Source: Bacillus sp. SJS
GTDB lineage: Bacteria; Bacillota; Bacilli; Bacillales; Bacillaceae
Reading direction: 5' to 3'
DNA length: 64,000 nt
Assembly (NCBI RefSeq): GCF_000732485.2
Contig: NZ_JAQV02000016.1
Span: forward strand, 62,001 to 126,000
In this document: positions 7,405 to 16,158 of the stretch, one piece after another
Layout: each line of letters starts with the position of its first letter
How positions within the stretch are numbered: the stretch's first letter is position 1
Translations under genes and position numbers: made by a program
The notes under the pieces: model-generated
Told to the model about the DNA's origin: nothing
The model's database searches: none
What the model saw: the letters and a program-made list of their open reading frames with translations, nothing else

Positions 7405-7451
7405 CTTCGTTTTGACCGATCCCCCTTGCAGGGAACCTTTCTATTGAGGGG

Positions 7452-7486
7452 CCGTCTGGTGTGCAATCACCAGGCGGTCTTGTTTA
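7452..7486 (+). terminator. Second hairpin of the toxin locus
   Basis: CCGTCTGGTG (7452-7461) pairs with CACCAGGCGG (7468-7477) with one G-U, followed by TCTTGTTTA. It may terminate read-through from the toxin gene or form part of an antisense RNA reading the other way. Confidence 0.5.
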
Positions 7487-7551
7487 GGTTATTCTAAGTT
7501 ACTCCCAGTATACATGTTTTGGGTCCAGTCTGTGAACTGATTTACTGAACC

Positions 7552-8595
7552 TTATTTTGCAATCCGGGTAAAATCCTCAGTTGAATTAACATTTATAAAG
7601 GTTACGCTGTTTTTATCCTGAATGACATAATCATTGATCTGCTTTTCCGTTTTATCAATACTGCTGTTTTGCAGATATACAAAGTCTTTTCCAGTTCCGC
7701 TTAATACAGTGAGGGAATTGACCTTCAGTTCTTTGTTATAGGCATCCGTTGATTGGTATAAATCCCCAGGGTATTCTGCGATAAATTCTTTTGAAAAGGA
7801 TTCGCTTTTATCTGTTTCGGTTGTGTAATAAATACCGGATACATTCATGGTGTTTCTAAATTCTATGCTAAGCTTTTCACCGCCGTATACGGTTTCGCTG
7901 TAGTCATATTCCCATGAACGGTTTCCGGATTCCACATACGGTTTACCAAGAAGAAGCTCAATTTTGTGTTTAGGATCTCCAATTTTGATTCCGCCAAGTG
8001 TTGCCTGTTTGGAACTTGCATCGTTATCCAGCAGCAGAACGACTTCCTTATTATTTTTGTAAAAAGGATTCACTGCTGCATCTTTTAAATAGCTCTCAAG
8101 CCATGTTAATTCCTTTACAACGGTTGCAGGAACTGCTGCATATCCGCCATCTTTTTTAATTTCGGCCGCTCTGTCTTTCAATCGGTCAAGTTTTTGCAAA
8201 TCCAGTAATGCATTCTCTTCAAAATTGAAAATAATCGATTTTGAAATGGAACCCATCAGCCTAGCCTGGGAAACTTCATATATGACTCTTTCTTTTGCTT
8301 TTTTAGCAGGAGTTACATACTTATCATTTAGGGTTTTGCGTACTGCCGCACCGGGTACCTTGCCGATTGCTTGTTCTGTTGTTTTTAGTCTTTTAGTAAA
8401 AGCATCATAATTTTCATCGATTGCATATATATCGCCAGAATTCGTGGTAGTAACAAACGAGGCTGTCTCTTTTTTTAATTTCTCTCCGGTTGCTGTAGCT
8501 GTTGACAGGGGAGATGCTGCTGCTTCTGCTTGGAATGAAATAGATGCAGAAAGCGCGATTGTTGCCATGAACCCAAACATCATTTTGTTTTTCAC
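7552..8595 (-). CDS. Secreted protein of unknown function
   Basis: A 347-residue exported protein with a clear Sec signal peptide: basic MKNKMMFGF, hydrophobic core, and a cleavage site near SFQAEAAA-SPL. A helical region (about 35-190) rich in charged residues is followed by a segment, LGGIKIGDPKHKIELLLGKP, resembling the repeat that opens CAP-associated and SmpA/OmlA-like domains (IGxxxxxVxxxLGxP). No enzymatic motif is recognised. It is presumably released or wall-associated. The AAGGAGG-like site is at the right spacing. Divergent from the citS remnant across 200 bp containing only AT-rich promoter-like sequence. Confidence 0.75.
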   Translation of the reverse strand: MKNKMMFGFMATIALSASISFQAEAAASPLSTATATGEKLKKETASFVTTTNSGDIYAIDENYDAFTKRLKTTEQAIGKVPGAAVRKTLNDKYVTPAKKAKERVIYEVSQARLMGSISKSIIFNFEENALLDLQKLDRLKDRAAEIKKDGGYAAVPATVVKELTWLESYLKDAAVNPFYKNNKEVVLLLDNDASSKQATLGGIKIGDPKHKIELLLGKPYVESGNRSWEYDYSETVYGGEKLSIEFRNTMNVSGIYYTTETDKSESFSKEFIAEYPGDLYQSTDAYNKELKVNSLTVLSGTGKDFVYLQNSSIDKTEKQINDYVIQDKNSVTFINVNSTEDFTRIAK

Positions 8596-8796
8596 TTTTT
8601 TTCCTCCTAAATTATGTACTATTATAGGTGTGCGGGTGTTTTGAACTGGTGCGTTTGTAACATAAATGTAACAAAAATAACACTATTGTAATTTAACGCA
8701 GAAAACAAACAAAGAAAAGGGTAATTTGTAAATTTATAGAAAGATAGGAAAATAGCATGATAAAATTACTGCCTGAATAGTGAAGAGAGGATTTCT

Positions 8797-10147
8797 ATGA
8801 AAAAACGGTACAATTTTTCCCTTCAGACAAAGATTATGGGTCTTGTTATGATCATTGTTTCTGTCATTATAACCCTTCTTGTTTCAGTCTTTGCCTATCT
8901 CGAATCGTCCGATACGAAAGAGGAGACGGCAAAGCTTGCTATTCAAACGGCTGCAAATGTTGCATATATGCCGGAAGTAAGAAATTCACTGGCCACAGGG
9001 AATCAGGAAGAAATACAGGGGCTTGCTGAACTCATTCGTGATCAAGTGGATGCGGCTTCGGTGATTGTGACAGACAGGCACAGCAGAATTTATACTCATC
9101 CGGATGCCTCAAAAATTGGTCAAATCTTTCGTGATCCGGATAGCGAGAAAGCTCTTGTTTTTGCAGGAAAATATTCCGCAGAAGGGCAAGGAAGCTTCGG
9201 ACCTTCTTTGAAAGGAAAAGCTCCTATTCTTTTAGACGAGGGAAACTATCAGGAAGTCTCAGGAGTTGTTACGGTTGAATTTCTTGAAAAAGATATTCAA
9301 AAGAAGATTGCGGGGAAAATCACCAACCTGGCTCTTTATACCTTGCCGGTGCTTGCAGCGGGGATAATAGGAAGCGCTTTACTGGCTCGAAACATTAGGA
9401 AAGATACATTAGGCCTGGAACCTTCTCAAATTGCGGCCCTTTACCGGGAGAGGAGCGCCATCCTTTCTTCTCTGGGCGAGGGGATTTTAGCTCTTGGTTA
9501 CAATGGAAATGTGACACTGATGAATCCAGCCGCAGAAGAGATGCTTGGTTCGGAAAACAGGGATCATTGGTTTCCTAAACTGAAGCATCTCCGGCAAAGC
9601 GGAGGGGCGAGGAATGCGGAAATGAGCTATCGTGATCGTGTACTGATCGTCAATCATGACATCATTTTAGAAAAAGGCAAGGCAGCCGGAATGGTTTGGA
9701 CCTTTAAGGATAAGATGGAATTTGTAAAGATGATTGATACTCTTTCCGAAGTGAAAAAGTATTCGGAGGATTTGAGGGCTCAAACCCATGAGTATACGAA
9801 TAAGCTTTATGTCATTTCCCGTTTACTGGAGCTTGGGAGGACTGATGCAGCGCTTGATTTAATCAATGATGAATCGGTAAAAAGCCAGAATCAAAATCAA
9901 GTGCTGTTCGAACAAATTAAAGATCCGAAGCTGCAGGCGATTTTGCTTGGAAAGATCGGCAAGGCTTCAGAGAAGAAAATTTCATTTACGATTGACCGTG
10001 AAAGTTCTTTCAACAAAGGGAGATCAAAGAGGCTATGGGCTTTCAAATGTAAAAGCAGCGGTAGAGGAGCTTGGAGGATGCATTGAAACGAGCGGTATCG
10101 ATGGAGCTATTTTTACCGTATCCATATCAAAAGGGGAGAAAGACTGA
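8797..10147 (+). pseudogene. citS: Broken citrate-type sensor histidine kinase
   Basis: A CitA/DcuS-family sensor kinase gene that can no longer make a full kinase. The N-terminus is intact: a transmembrane segment near residue 20, an extracytoplasmic citrate-sensor-like domain (VIVTDRHSRIYTHPDASKIG), a second membrane segment, a PAS domain and the phospho-acceptor helix (LRAQTHEYTNKLYVISRLLELG). At about 9990-10015 a deletion with frameshift removes roughly 100 codons including the N and G1 boxes; the G2 region resumes in another frame as STKGDQRGYGLSNVKAA and ends at 10147. The gene order with citT and yflP remnants matches the B. subtilis citS-citT-yflP arrangement. Confidence 0.88.
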
Positions 10148-10290
10148 TGTATAAAGTCGAAATTGCAGAAGATGATTTCAGAGTAGCCCAAATCCACGAA
10201 CAATTTTGGAAACGGGGAAAATGGATGGAGGTACGTAAAGGCACATCCAGCTGGAGCGATTACTTTAAACTCTTCCTTAATTATGACAAA
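10147..10290 (+). pseudogene. citT: Fragment of CitT-type response regulator
   Basis: Starts MYKVEIAEDDFRVAQIHEQF, the typical beginning of a citrate/malate family receiver domain with the acidic pocket Glu-Asp-Asp, and its ATG overlaps the citS stop. Frame shifts follow within 25 codons, and a recognisable NYDKPD segment appears out of frame. The phosphorylation-site Asp region, the rest of the receiver and the entire DNA-binding domain are missing; sequence jumps directly into the yflP remnant. Confidence 0.82.
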
Positions 10291-10297
10291 CCAGATT

Positions 10298-10944
10298 CTT
10301 GGGAAAAGCGAAATCACTTATCATGATTTTACGCCGCTTGCCATTCTGGTCTTAGATTGGGAGGCCATCGCCGTGCCGAAAAATTCGCCTTACCGTCATG
10401 CAAATGAGGTCATTGAAGACCTGAAGAAGAACCCGGGGAATATGAGTATCGGCCTTGAGTAGGGCTTCGGCAACGATGACCAAATCGCCTTCGTTCAAGC
10501 TATACGGCAAGCGGGGATCAATCCTGCGAAAATTCCGTTCAAGCTTCATGATTCGCTCGATGATCTCATTCATTATTTTGACAGCGGTTCCATTGCTGTG
10601 GCTTCGCTTTCTTTCTCTGAAGCTGCCTTTCTTCACAGCAGGGGAAATTAAGAATTCTCGCTGTATCTTCCCATCGGCGGCTTGAAAACTTCGAGGGCAT
10701 TCCCACATGGAAGGAGGAGGGCATACGGATTGTCTTTCCGCATTGGCGGGGAGTGATGGGTCCTAAGGGAATGACGAAGGAAGAAATGACATGGTGGAAT
10801 CGGGAACTGAAGGCTATGACAGAAACGAAGGAATGGAAAGCCATTCTGAGAAAGAACCACATGAGTGAATTTTATAAGGATAGTCAGCAAACCAAAGAGT
10901 TTCTGACGAATCAGCAAAAGTTTTATGAAACCATTATGAAATAA
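10298..10944 (+). pseudogene. yflP: Broken tricarboxylate-binding receptor (TctC/Bug family)
   Basis: Remnant of an extracytoplasmic substrate-binding protein of the tripartite tricarboxylate transporter type. Family segments are easily read: PLAILVLDWEAIAVPKNSPY, then GFGNDDQIAFVQAIRQAGIN, then LRILAVSSHRRLENFEGIPT and finally WRGVMGPKGMTKEEM. These lie in different frames: an in-frame TAG occurs at 10460-10462 and a frameshift near 10642-10648. The signal peptide and first third are deleted. The C-terminus (KFYETIMK) is intact. In B. subtilis yflP sits beside citM; no citM homologue follows here. Confidence 0.85.
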
Positions 10945-10973
10945 ATAGATTACAAGAAGAAAGGGTGGCGCGT

Positions 10974-11327
10974 ATGCAGCGAATTACAGAGTTTAAAACA
11001 ACACTCTCTCCGGCAGATGCTTCTTCTATTCTGCGAAAATATGAAGAGTCTGAAAGCAGACTGATCCATGAAGAATATCATGATGCTGGGGATGGAAAGG
11101 TTGTCATCATTCTAATTTTTGAGAGATATTTCTTGAGGACAAGCGGCCGCGGGTCAATGACCGTCATACTTGAGAATATGACCGGCTCAAACAAGGTTCG
11201 CTGCATTACGGCGGGCAGCGGGGACAGTCTCTTTAACTTTGATTTGGGAGCCAGCCGGAACTTTAGAAGATGGGTAGAAGAGGCCTTGAGTTCTTATATC
11301 GAAGAAAATTCCTATTTGGAAAAATAG
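10974..11327 (+). CDS. Small conserved protein, DUF6054-like
   Basis: A 117-residue soluble protein. The start at 10974 follows AAAGGGTGG; a GTG at 10965 would lie inside that site. It has alternating strands and helices, with HEEYHDAGDGKVVIILIFER and YFLRTSGRGSMTVILENMTG reminiscent of the DUF6054 family of small Firmicutes proteins; this assignment is tentative. A C-terminal helix contains FRRWVEEALSSYIEE. No function is proposed. It begins 30 bp after the yflP remnant but has its own ribosome site. Confidence 0.6.
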   Translation: MQRITEFKTTLSPADASSILRKYEESESRLIHEEYHDAGDGKVVIILIFERYFLRTSGRGSMTVILENMTGSNKVRCITAGSGDSLFNFDLGASRNFRRWVEEALSSYIEENSYLEK

Positions 11328-11478
11328 AAGGGTGCGGCTGTGCTCTTTTTTATAGGAAGAAAGAATGAATTTGTGAAAAAGGGTTTACTGGAAAGGTAAA
11401 GTGGTTATAATGATTCGTTATGTATGATACAATAGAAACGAACGTTCGGAAAACCTCGAACAGATAGGAATGATGTTA

Positions 11479-11745
11479 ATGAGCACCGCATTTGAAAAAA
11501 TGAACCTATCAGGAAATAGGGTGGCAGAAGTATTCCTGCACAAAACAGCCAACGGACAATTTATTGCAGCAGTACCAGACATACACTGGTCAGCAAAGTT
11601 TAACCAAATAGATGAACTTCACGATCAGTTTGTACATCTTCAGTCTTCGTTAAACTTTCATATGTTTGAAGGAAATACAGATGAACTGGCAGAGTCGATC
11701 ATAGCTATGGTAAAAAAGTTCAATCATAAGCAAGATGTTATTTAA
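11479..11745 (+). CDS. Small YueH-like protein
   Basis: An 88-residue soluble protein whose central segment VAEVFLHKTANGQFIAAVPDIHWS resembles the YueH family of small Bacillus proteins of unknown function. The start at 11479 lies about 9 nt after AGGA; in-frame ATG codons at 11470 and 11473 are alternatives. A compact palindrome, CGAACGTTCG (about 11438-11447), precedes the gene; it lacks the 4-nt gap of a LexA site. Confidence 0.55.
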   Translation: MSTAFEKMNLSGNRVAEVFLHKTANGQFIAAVPDIHWSAKFNQIDELHDQFVHLQSSLNFHMFEGNTDELAESIIAMVKKFNHKQDVI

Positions 11746-11771
11746 CCGGGAATTCCTTCCGGTTTTTTATT
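11744..11771 (+). terminator. Intrinsic terminator overlapping the stop codon
   Basis: AACCGG (11744-11749) pairs with CCGGTT (11759-11764), then a T-run; the stem begins inside the TAA stop of the YueH-like gene. Confidence 0.8.
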
Positions 11772-11846
11772 TTGGAGTAAATTTCATCCAAGCCTTCTTT
11801 CTAAAGTGTAAAATATAGACAATCGAAAGCCGGGGGGATGAAAAGG

Positions 11847-12194
11847 ATGGACACTGATTTTGCAGTATTGCAAAATACCTTTAAAAAATTGGAAGAGTGC
11901 TTGCTTCAGCCTGAAATACGCAAATCTGCCGAAGAGCTTGACCAGCTTTTGGCGGATGATTTCCTGGAAATAACAAGTACAGGAAAGAGGAAAGATAAAC
12001 GGGATTGTATGGATGGGCTGGACATTCCGGAAATGAAGCTTTCACACTTCTCAATCCGGATCTTGGGTGAAGGAATTGTGCAAACCATATATACCATTCA
12101 AATTTTTGAGAGGAAAACCCTTCGGAGCTCCATTTGGCGGTTTGACGGTTTGAGATGGCAGATGATTTTTCATCAGGGGACTGTAGCGGAATAA
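11847..12194 (+). CDS. DUF4440/SnoaL-like protein
   Basis: A 115-residue soluble protein of the NTF2-like fold, group DUF4440: LQNTFKKLEECLLQPEIRKS, LDQLLADDFLEITSTGKRKDK and the closing strand IWRFDGLRWQMIFHQGT are the usual sequence blocks. The family includes ketosteroid-isomerase-like enzymes and many proteins of unknown role. The start at 11847 gives the poly-G site a normal spacing of about 8 nt, better than the ATG at 11838. Single-gene unit. The 140 bp that follow contain no further gene. Confidence 0.75.
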   Translation: MDTDFAVLQNTFKKLEECLLQPEIRKSAEELDQLLADDFLEITSTGKRKDKRDCMDGLDIPEMKLSHFSIRILGEGIVQTIYTIQIFERKTLRSSIWRFDGLRWQMIFHQGTVAE

Positions 12195-12336
12195 CAAAGT
12201 GCTTTATACCCGCTGACTGGAGTTTTCCATATCCTTAACTTCCTAGTCTTGCTCAATTCATGCTGTCCAGCTTGCATTTTTCACAGCTGAAAGAGAAAAT
12301 AATGACAAGAAACGGAATGTGAGGCAGGGAAGCGAA

Positions 12337-13242
12337 ATGGGACATAACCACGATCATCACCATCATCATGGATCAAATAATAAAAAAGCATTGCTGTGGG
12401 CTTTTTTGCTTATCGCCCTTTTCATGTTTGTGGAAGTAATCGGAGGCATAGTGACGAACAGTTTAGCTCTTCTTTCCGACGCCGGCCATATGCTGAGCGA
12501 TGCGGCAGCACTGGGGTTAGCTTTGTTAGCCGTTCAATTTGGCCAGAAAAAAGCTGATCAATCTAAAACTTATGGCTACAAGCGTTTTGAAATACTAGCT
12601 GCTTTTATAAATGGACTTGCCTTAATGGTTATCGCCATATTGATTATCTGGGAGGCTGTGAAGAGATTTTCTTCCCCTCCTGAGATCGCAGGGACTGGAA
12701 TGCTTTTGATTTCCACCATTGGCCTTCTTGTAAATATCGGAGCGGCCTTTATATTAATGATGGGGGATAAGGAAGAGAATCTGAACGTGAGGAGCGCGTT
12801 CCTTCACGTATTTGGGGATTTGCTTGGATCTGTTGGAGCTATTATTGCGGCGCTCCTCATCATGTTCTTTAATTGGGGAATTGCGGATCCGATTGCGAGT
12901 ATTCTTGTAGCTGTTTTAATTGCTGTTAGCGGATTTAGGGTTACTAAGGATTCATTTCATGTATTAATGGAGGGAGTTCCTGCGAATATTCCGGTCGAAA
13001 AGGTTAAACAGAAGCTGGAGCAGATTGAAGGCGTATGCAGTGTACATGATCTTCATATTTGGGCAATAACGTCTGATTTTCCCGCATTAAGCTGCCACAT
13101 CGCCATTCAAAAAGACTGCGATGGACGAACCGTAATCAAGGCTGCCAATCAGATTCTTCACGATGAGTTCGGCCTGCACCATACGACCATTCAGATTGAT
13201 GAGGATGGAGAAGACCACTCAGAACACGAGCATTGCAATTAG
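12337..13242 (+). CDS. czcD: Cation diffusion facilitator (Zn/Co/Cd efflux)
   Basis: A proton-coupled exporter of divalent metal ions. The N-terminus is His-rich (MGHNHDHHHHHG), followed by six membrane helices and a cytoplasmic C-terminal domain. The metal-binding residues His-Asp are seen in SDAGHMLSDAAAL (helix 2) and HVFGDLLGSVGA (helix 5), the typical HxxxD/DxxxD arrangement of the zinc-transporting CzcD/ZitB group. The C-terminus ends HSEHEHC, another metal-binding tail. The start at 12337 has GGGAAG upstream; the frame upstream to 12319 would bury that site. The maa gene follows 12 bp later. Confidence 0.94.
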   Translation: MGHNHDHHHHHGSNNKKALLWAFLLIALFMFVEVIGGIVTNSLALLSDAGHMLSDAAALGLALLAVQFGQKKADQSKTYGYKRFEILAAFINGLALMVIAILIIWEAVKRFSSPPEIAGTGMLLISTIGLLVNIGAAFILMMGDKEENLNVRSAFLHVFGDLLGSVGAIIAALLIMFFNWGIADPIASILVAVLIAVSGFRVTKDSFHVLMEGVPANIPVEKVKQKLEQIEGVCSVHDLHIWAITSDFPALSCHIAIQKDCDGRTVIKAANQILHDEFGLHHTTIQIDEDGEDHSEHEHCN

Positions 13243-13254
13243 GAGGAAGCATAA

Positions 13255-13815
13255 ATGAAAACAGAAAAAGAAAAGATGATGGCAGGAGAAATGTACATAC
13301 CGAATGACACCCAGCTGCTGGAAGAACGGGTGAACGCAAGGAGACTCACGAGGCTGCTGAACGAAACGACAGAGCAGGAAGGTGAAGAAAGAGTCCGCCT
13401 AATTAAGGAGCTCTTCGGCTCAACCGGCAAAGAAATATGGCTGGAACCATCTTTCCGATGTGACTATGGATCTAACATTCATACAGGTGAATCATTTTTT
13501 GCTAACTTTGATTGTGTGTTCCTTGATGTATGTGAAATCCGTTTTGGCGAAAACTGCATGCTTGGACCTGGTGTACATATTTATACCGCAACCCACCCGC
13601 TTCATCCTGCCGAACGAAACAGCGGAAAGGAATTTGGCAAACCAATCACAATCGGAAATAACGTTTGGATTGGTGGTGCTGCGGTCATCAACCCAGGCGT
13701 AACAATCGGGGATAATGCCGTCATTGCCGGAGGTGCAGTTGTTGTAAAAGATGTACCTGCTAACTGTGTCGTCGGGGGAAACCCTGCGAGAGTTTTGAAG
13801 GAAATAGAAATCTAA
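13255..13815 (+). CDS. maa: Maltose O-acetyltransferase
   Basis: A cytoplasmic acetyl-CoA-dependent sugar O-acetyltransferase of the left-handed beta-helix type. The N-terminal helical Mac domain starts [20 protein letters not shown]; hexapeptide repeats follow, with the catalytic His in YTATHPLHP and the strand [20 protein letters not shown] near the end. Length (186) equals that of B. subtilis Maa. It lies 12 bp after czcD with an AGGAGG site, so it is probably co-transcribed, although a functional link to metal efflux is not obvious. Confidence 0.93.
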   Translation: MKTEKEKMMAGEMYIPNDTQLLEERVNARRLTRLLNETTEQEGEERVRLIKELFGSTGKEIWLEPSFRCDYGSNIHTGESFFANFDCVFLDVCEIRFGENCMLGPGVHIYTATHPLHPAERNSGKEFGKPITIGNNVWIGGAAVINPGVTIGDNAVIAGGAVVVKDVPANCVVGGNPARVLKEIEI

Positions 13816-13817
13816 GA

Positions 13818-13846
13818 CAAGAACCTCTGCCGGTTCTTGTTTTTTG
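13818..13846 (+). terminator. Intrinsic terminator after maa
   Basis: CAAGAACC (13818-13825) pairs with GGTTCTTG (13832-13839), followed by six T. Confidence 0.85.
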
Positions 13847-13880
13847 TTATTTTGGGCTCTTTTCTAAAAGCTGTGCTAAA

Positions 13881-14306
13881 ATTTGTCCGGTTGAGGCTAT
13901 AATTTGTCCGTTGCACTTTATCTGTCCGATAGCGCCTGTTATTTGTCCGTTCCGCTTCTTAATTTAGCCGTTCATGCCCCTTATTTGTCCGATTGAGGCC
14001 ACAATTTGTCCGTTGCACTTAATCTGTCCGATGGCGCCTGTTATTTGTCCGTTCCGCTTTTTAATTTAGCCGTTCATGGCCCTTATTTGTCTGGTTGCGG
14101 CTACAATTTGTCCGTTGCCCTTTATCTGTCCGATGGCGCCCGTTATTTGTCCGTTCTGGCCCTTAATTTAGCCGTTCATGCCCCTTATTTGTCTGGTTGC
14201 GGCTACAATTTATCCTCTGCACTTAATCTGTCCAATGGCGCCTGTTATTTGTCCGTTCTGCTATTTGTCCGTTCCACCCCTTAATTTATCCGTTCATGCT
14301 CTTTAT
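13881..14306. repeat. Tandem array, 102-bp unit of five 20-21-bp subunits
   Basis: The word ATTTGTCCGTT and variants recur every 20-21 bp. A higher-order unit of exactly 102 bp is visible: AATTTGTCCGTTGC-type starts lie at 13901, 14003, 14105 and 14207. Each unit has five differently marked subunits (TTGCAC, ATGGCGCCTG, TTCCGC, the TAGCCG variant TTCATG, and GATTGAGG or GGTTGCGG). It fills the whole gap between maa and the antiporter. The spurious 92-codon frame across it is a product of the repeat. Confidence 0.9.
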
Positions 14307-14316
14307 ATGGCAGGTA

Positions 14317-14355
14317 AGTAAAAACCGCAGAGATGTCCATCATCCCTGCGGTTTT
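14317..14355 (-). terminator. Intrinsic terminator after the antiporter gene
   Basis: AAAACCGCAG (14321-14330) pairs with CTGCGGTTTT (14346-14355); on the minus strand a T-run follows, 10 bp past the antiporter stop. Confidence 0.8.
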
Positions 14356-14365
14356 GTAATTAATA

Positions 14366-15820
14366 TCATGTATCAGTTTCCTTTTCCTCAAATAACTGCT
14401 GGATTGTATCACGGTTTTTCTTGGATACAAGAATGTACAGCGTATCTTTTCCCTGCAGAATGGTATCACCCCGTGGAGTAATCAGCCTTTCCCCGCGAAT
14501 GACCCCGGTTATCAGAGTATCCGTCGGAAGGTCGATGTTTTTCAGTTCAATTCCGGCATACGGAGTCTCCGCAGGAATTTCTAATTCTATGAGTTCATTG
14601 TTCGTTTTGCCGATCGAAACAAGCTCAAGAGTATGGCTTTTTACTTTTGTTTCTCCTTCCGCAAGCTTCAGCTTGTTGGCGAGAGGGGAAATCGTTGCTC
14701 CCTGCAGCAAGGCAGACAGCAGGACAACAAAGAAAACGACGTTAAAAATGAGCGTATCATTTTCCAGGTTGGCCATGAGCGGATAAGTCGCAAGCACGAT
14801 TGGAACGGCTCCTCTTAAGCCGGCCCATGAAATGAACATCTTTTCTTTAAAAGAATACTTGCTGAACATCATACTAATGAACACCCCGAGCGGCCGGGCA
14901 ACAAGCATAAGGAGGAAGGCGAGCAGAAGGCCTTGCCATGTAATAGCAACGAGCTGTTCCGGGAATACAAGCAATCCAAGCATGATAAACATGAGAATTT
15001 GCATCATCCAGGCGAACCCTTCATTGAAGCGGATGATGGTATGCCTATAGGTAAGAGGGGAGTTGCCGATAATAACAGCCGTCACATAAACAGCAAGCAA
15101 TCCGCTGGCATGGAGCATCGTCGTCATTCCATATGAGAAGATTGCTAGGCCAAGCGTCAAAACAGGATAGAGCCCGGATGAGTCAAAATCAATTTTGTTA
15201 ATGAGCCAGACAGCGCCTTTTCCAATTAGAAGACCCATAATTAATCCGAATCCCATTTCCCAGAAAAAAGTCAGGACAAGCATGAAAAAATTTGCATCCG
15301 GGTGCTGAATGAGTTCAACAAGTGTAACCGTCAGGAACAGGGCCATAGGATCATTGGAGCCTGATTCCGCTTCTAATGTTGAAGTGAGTTTTTTTCGTAT
15401 ATTTTTACTGCCCAGCACAGAGAACACTGCCGCAGCGTCCGTAGATCCAACAATGGCTCCGAATAGAAGACCTTCAAGCCATGATAAATCAAGAATGAAT
15501 TTCGCGAAAAAACCGGCTGCAACTGTAGTCACAAGCACCCCTATAGTAGCCAGTACTCCGGCAGGAACCAGAACATTTCTTAAATCCTTCCAGCGGGTCT
15601 GAATACCGCCTTCAAAGATAATGATAATTAATGCTAAAATACCAAATAGTTGTGTTATCTTTGCGTTATCAAAGTATACATAGCTTCCGAGACCCATTCC
15701 GACAGCAACGAAAAAAACAAGTGCAGGCAGTCCAAGGCGATTCGAAAATTTTGCGGTGAGGACACCGATAATGAGTAATAAGGCTAGAACGAATATGATG
15801 CTGTCTATTGAAAAATCCAA
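14366..15820 (-). CDS. CPA1 family K+(Na+)/H+ antiporter with RCK-C domain
   Basis: A 484-residue membrane antiporter. About 12-13 helices occupy residues 1-390, with the acidic ion-binding motif in GAIVGSTDAAAVFSVLG and ESGSNDPMALFL, typical of the NhaP2/CvrA (YcgO) group. The cytoplasmic end (about 400-484) matches an RCK-C/TrkA-C domain (IELEIPAETPYAGIELKNID ... LYILVSKKNRD) that senses a regulatory ligand. Such proteins extrude K+ or Na+ in exchange for protons and help in pH and osmotic control. Stand-alone gene with its own terminator, divergent from the ECF sigma operon. Confidence 0.9.
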   Translation of the reverse strand: MDFSIDSIIFVLALLLIIGVLTAKFSNRLGLPALVFFVAVGMGLGSYVYFDNAKITQLFGILALIIIIFEGGIQTRWKDLRNVLVPAGVLATIGVLVTTVAAGFFAKFILDLSWLEGLLFGAIVGSTDAAAVFSVLGSKNIRKKLTSTLEAESGSNDPMALFLTVTLVELIQHPDANFFMLVLTFFWEMGFGLIMGLLIGKGAVWLINKIDFDSSGLYPVLTLGLAIFSYGMTTMLHASGLLAVYVTAVIIGNSPLTYRHTIIRFNEGFAWMMQILMFIMLGLLVFPEQLVAITWQGLLLAFLLMLVARPLGVFISMMFSKYSFKEKMFISWAGLRGAVPIVLATYPLMANLENDTLIFNVVFFVVLLSALLQGATISPLANKLKLAEGETKVKSHTLELVSIGKTNNELIELEIPAETPYAGIELKNIDLPTDTLITGVIRGERLITPRGDTILQGKDTLYILVSKKNRDTIQQLFEEKETDT

Positions 15821-16158
15821 ACCAATCGATCACCTTTCTCTCATCTATCTTAGTTGTTTATATTCGGGCAGGTTTAACAAAACCTGAAAATAAAGCATTT
15901 CGTATTTATGAAACATAAACATTACAATGTGGACAGTTATTTGAAGGTAATCCTGAAGAAATGTCCAAGAATAATTATACACATACTTTGAAGGGAACTC
16001 CCTTTATCTGCTCAAAATGGAAAACATCCGAAAGAATTTTCTGTGAAAAATGATCTATATCCTGATTTCTTCCGTTACCTCTATAGACCATTACATTTCC
16101 ACTTTAGGTACAAAATATGATATTTTTTTCTTAGCCCCCTAAAATAAAGGAGATAACT
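15821..16158. other. 338-bp divergent intergenic region, no gene found
   Basis: Lies between the antiporter (left) and the ECF sigma factor (right). It is AT-rich and has no open frame with a ribosome site. TGAAAC near 15910 resembles an ECF -35 element but no matching -10 is convincing, so the sigma-factor promoter cannot be placed with certainty. Confidence 0.5.

Noticed and set aside
10753-10944. 63-codon plus-strand frame that looks like a small gene
   Set aside because: It is the C-terminal part of the TctC-type receptor pseudogene, continuous with upstream fragments in other frames.
11430-11465. LexA (SOS) box before the YueH-like gene
   Set aside because: CGAACGTTCG lacks the four-base gap of the Bacillus CGAAC-N4-GTTCG consensus.
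14006-14284. Open frame of 92 codons with repeated LSDGA and YLSV words on the plus strand
   Set aside because: It is the translation of the 102-bp tandem repeat (34 codons per unit keeps frames open); no ribosome site and biased composition.
13881-14306. CRISPR array
   Set aside because: Repeat units are 20-21 bp, diverged and contiguous, with no spacers of constant length and no cas genes.
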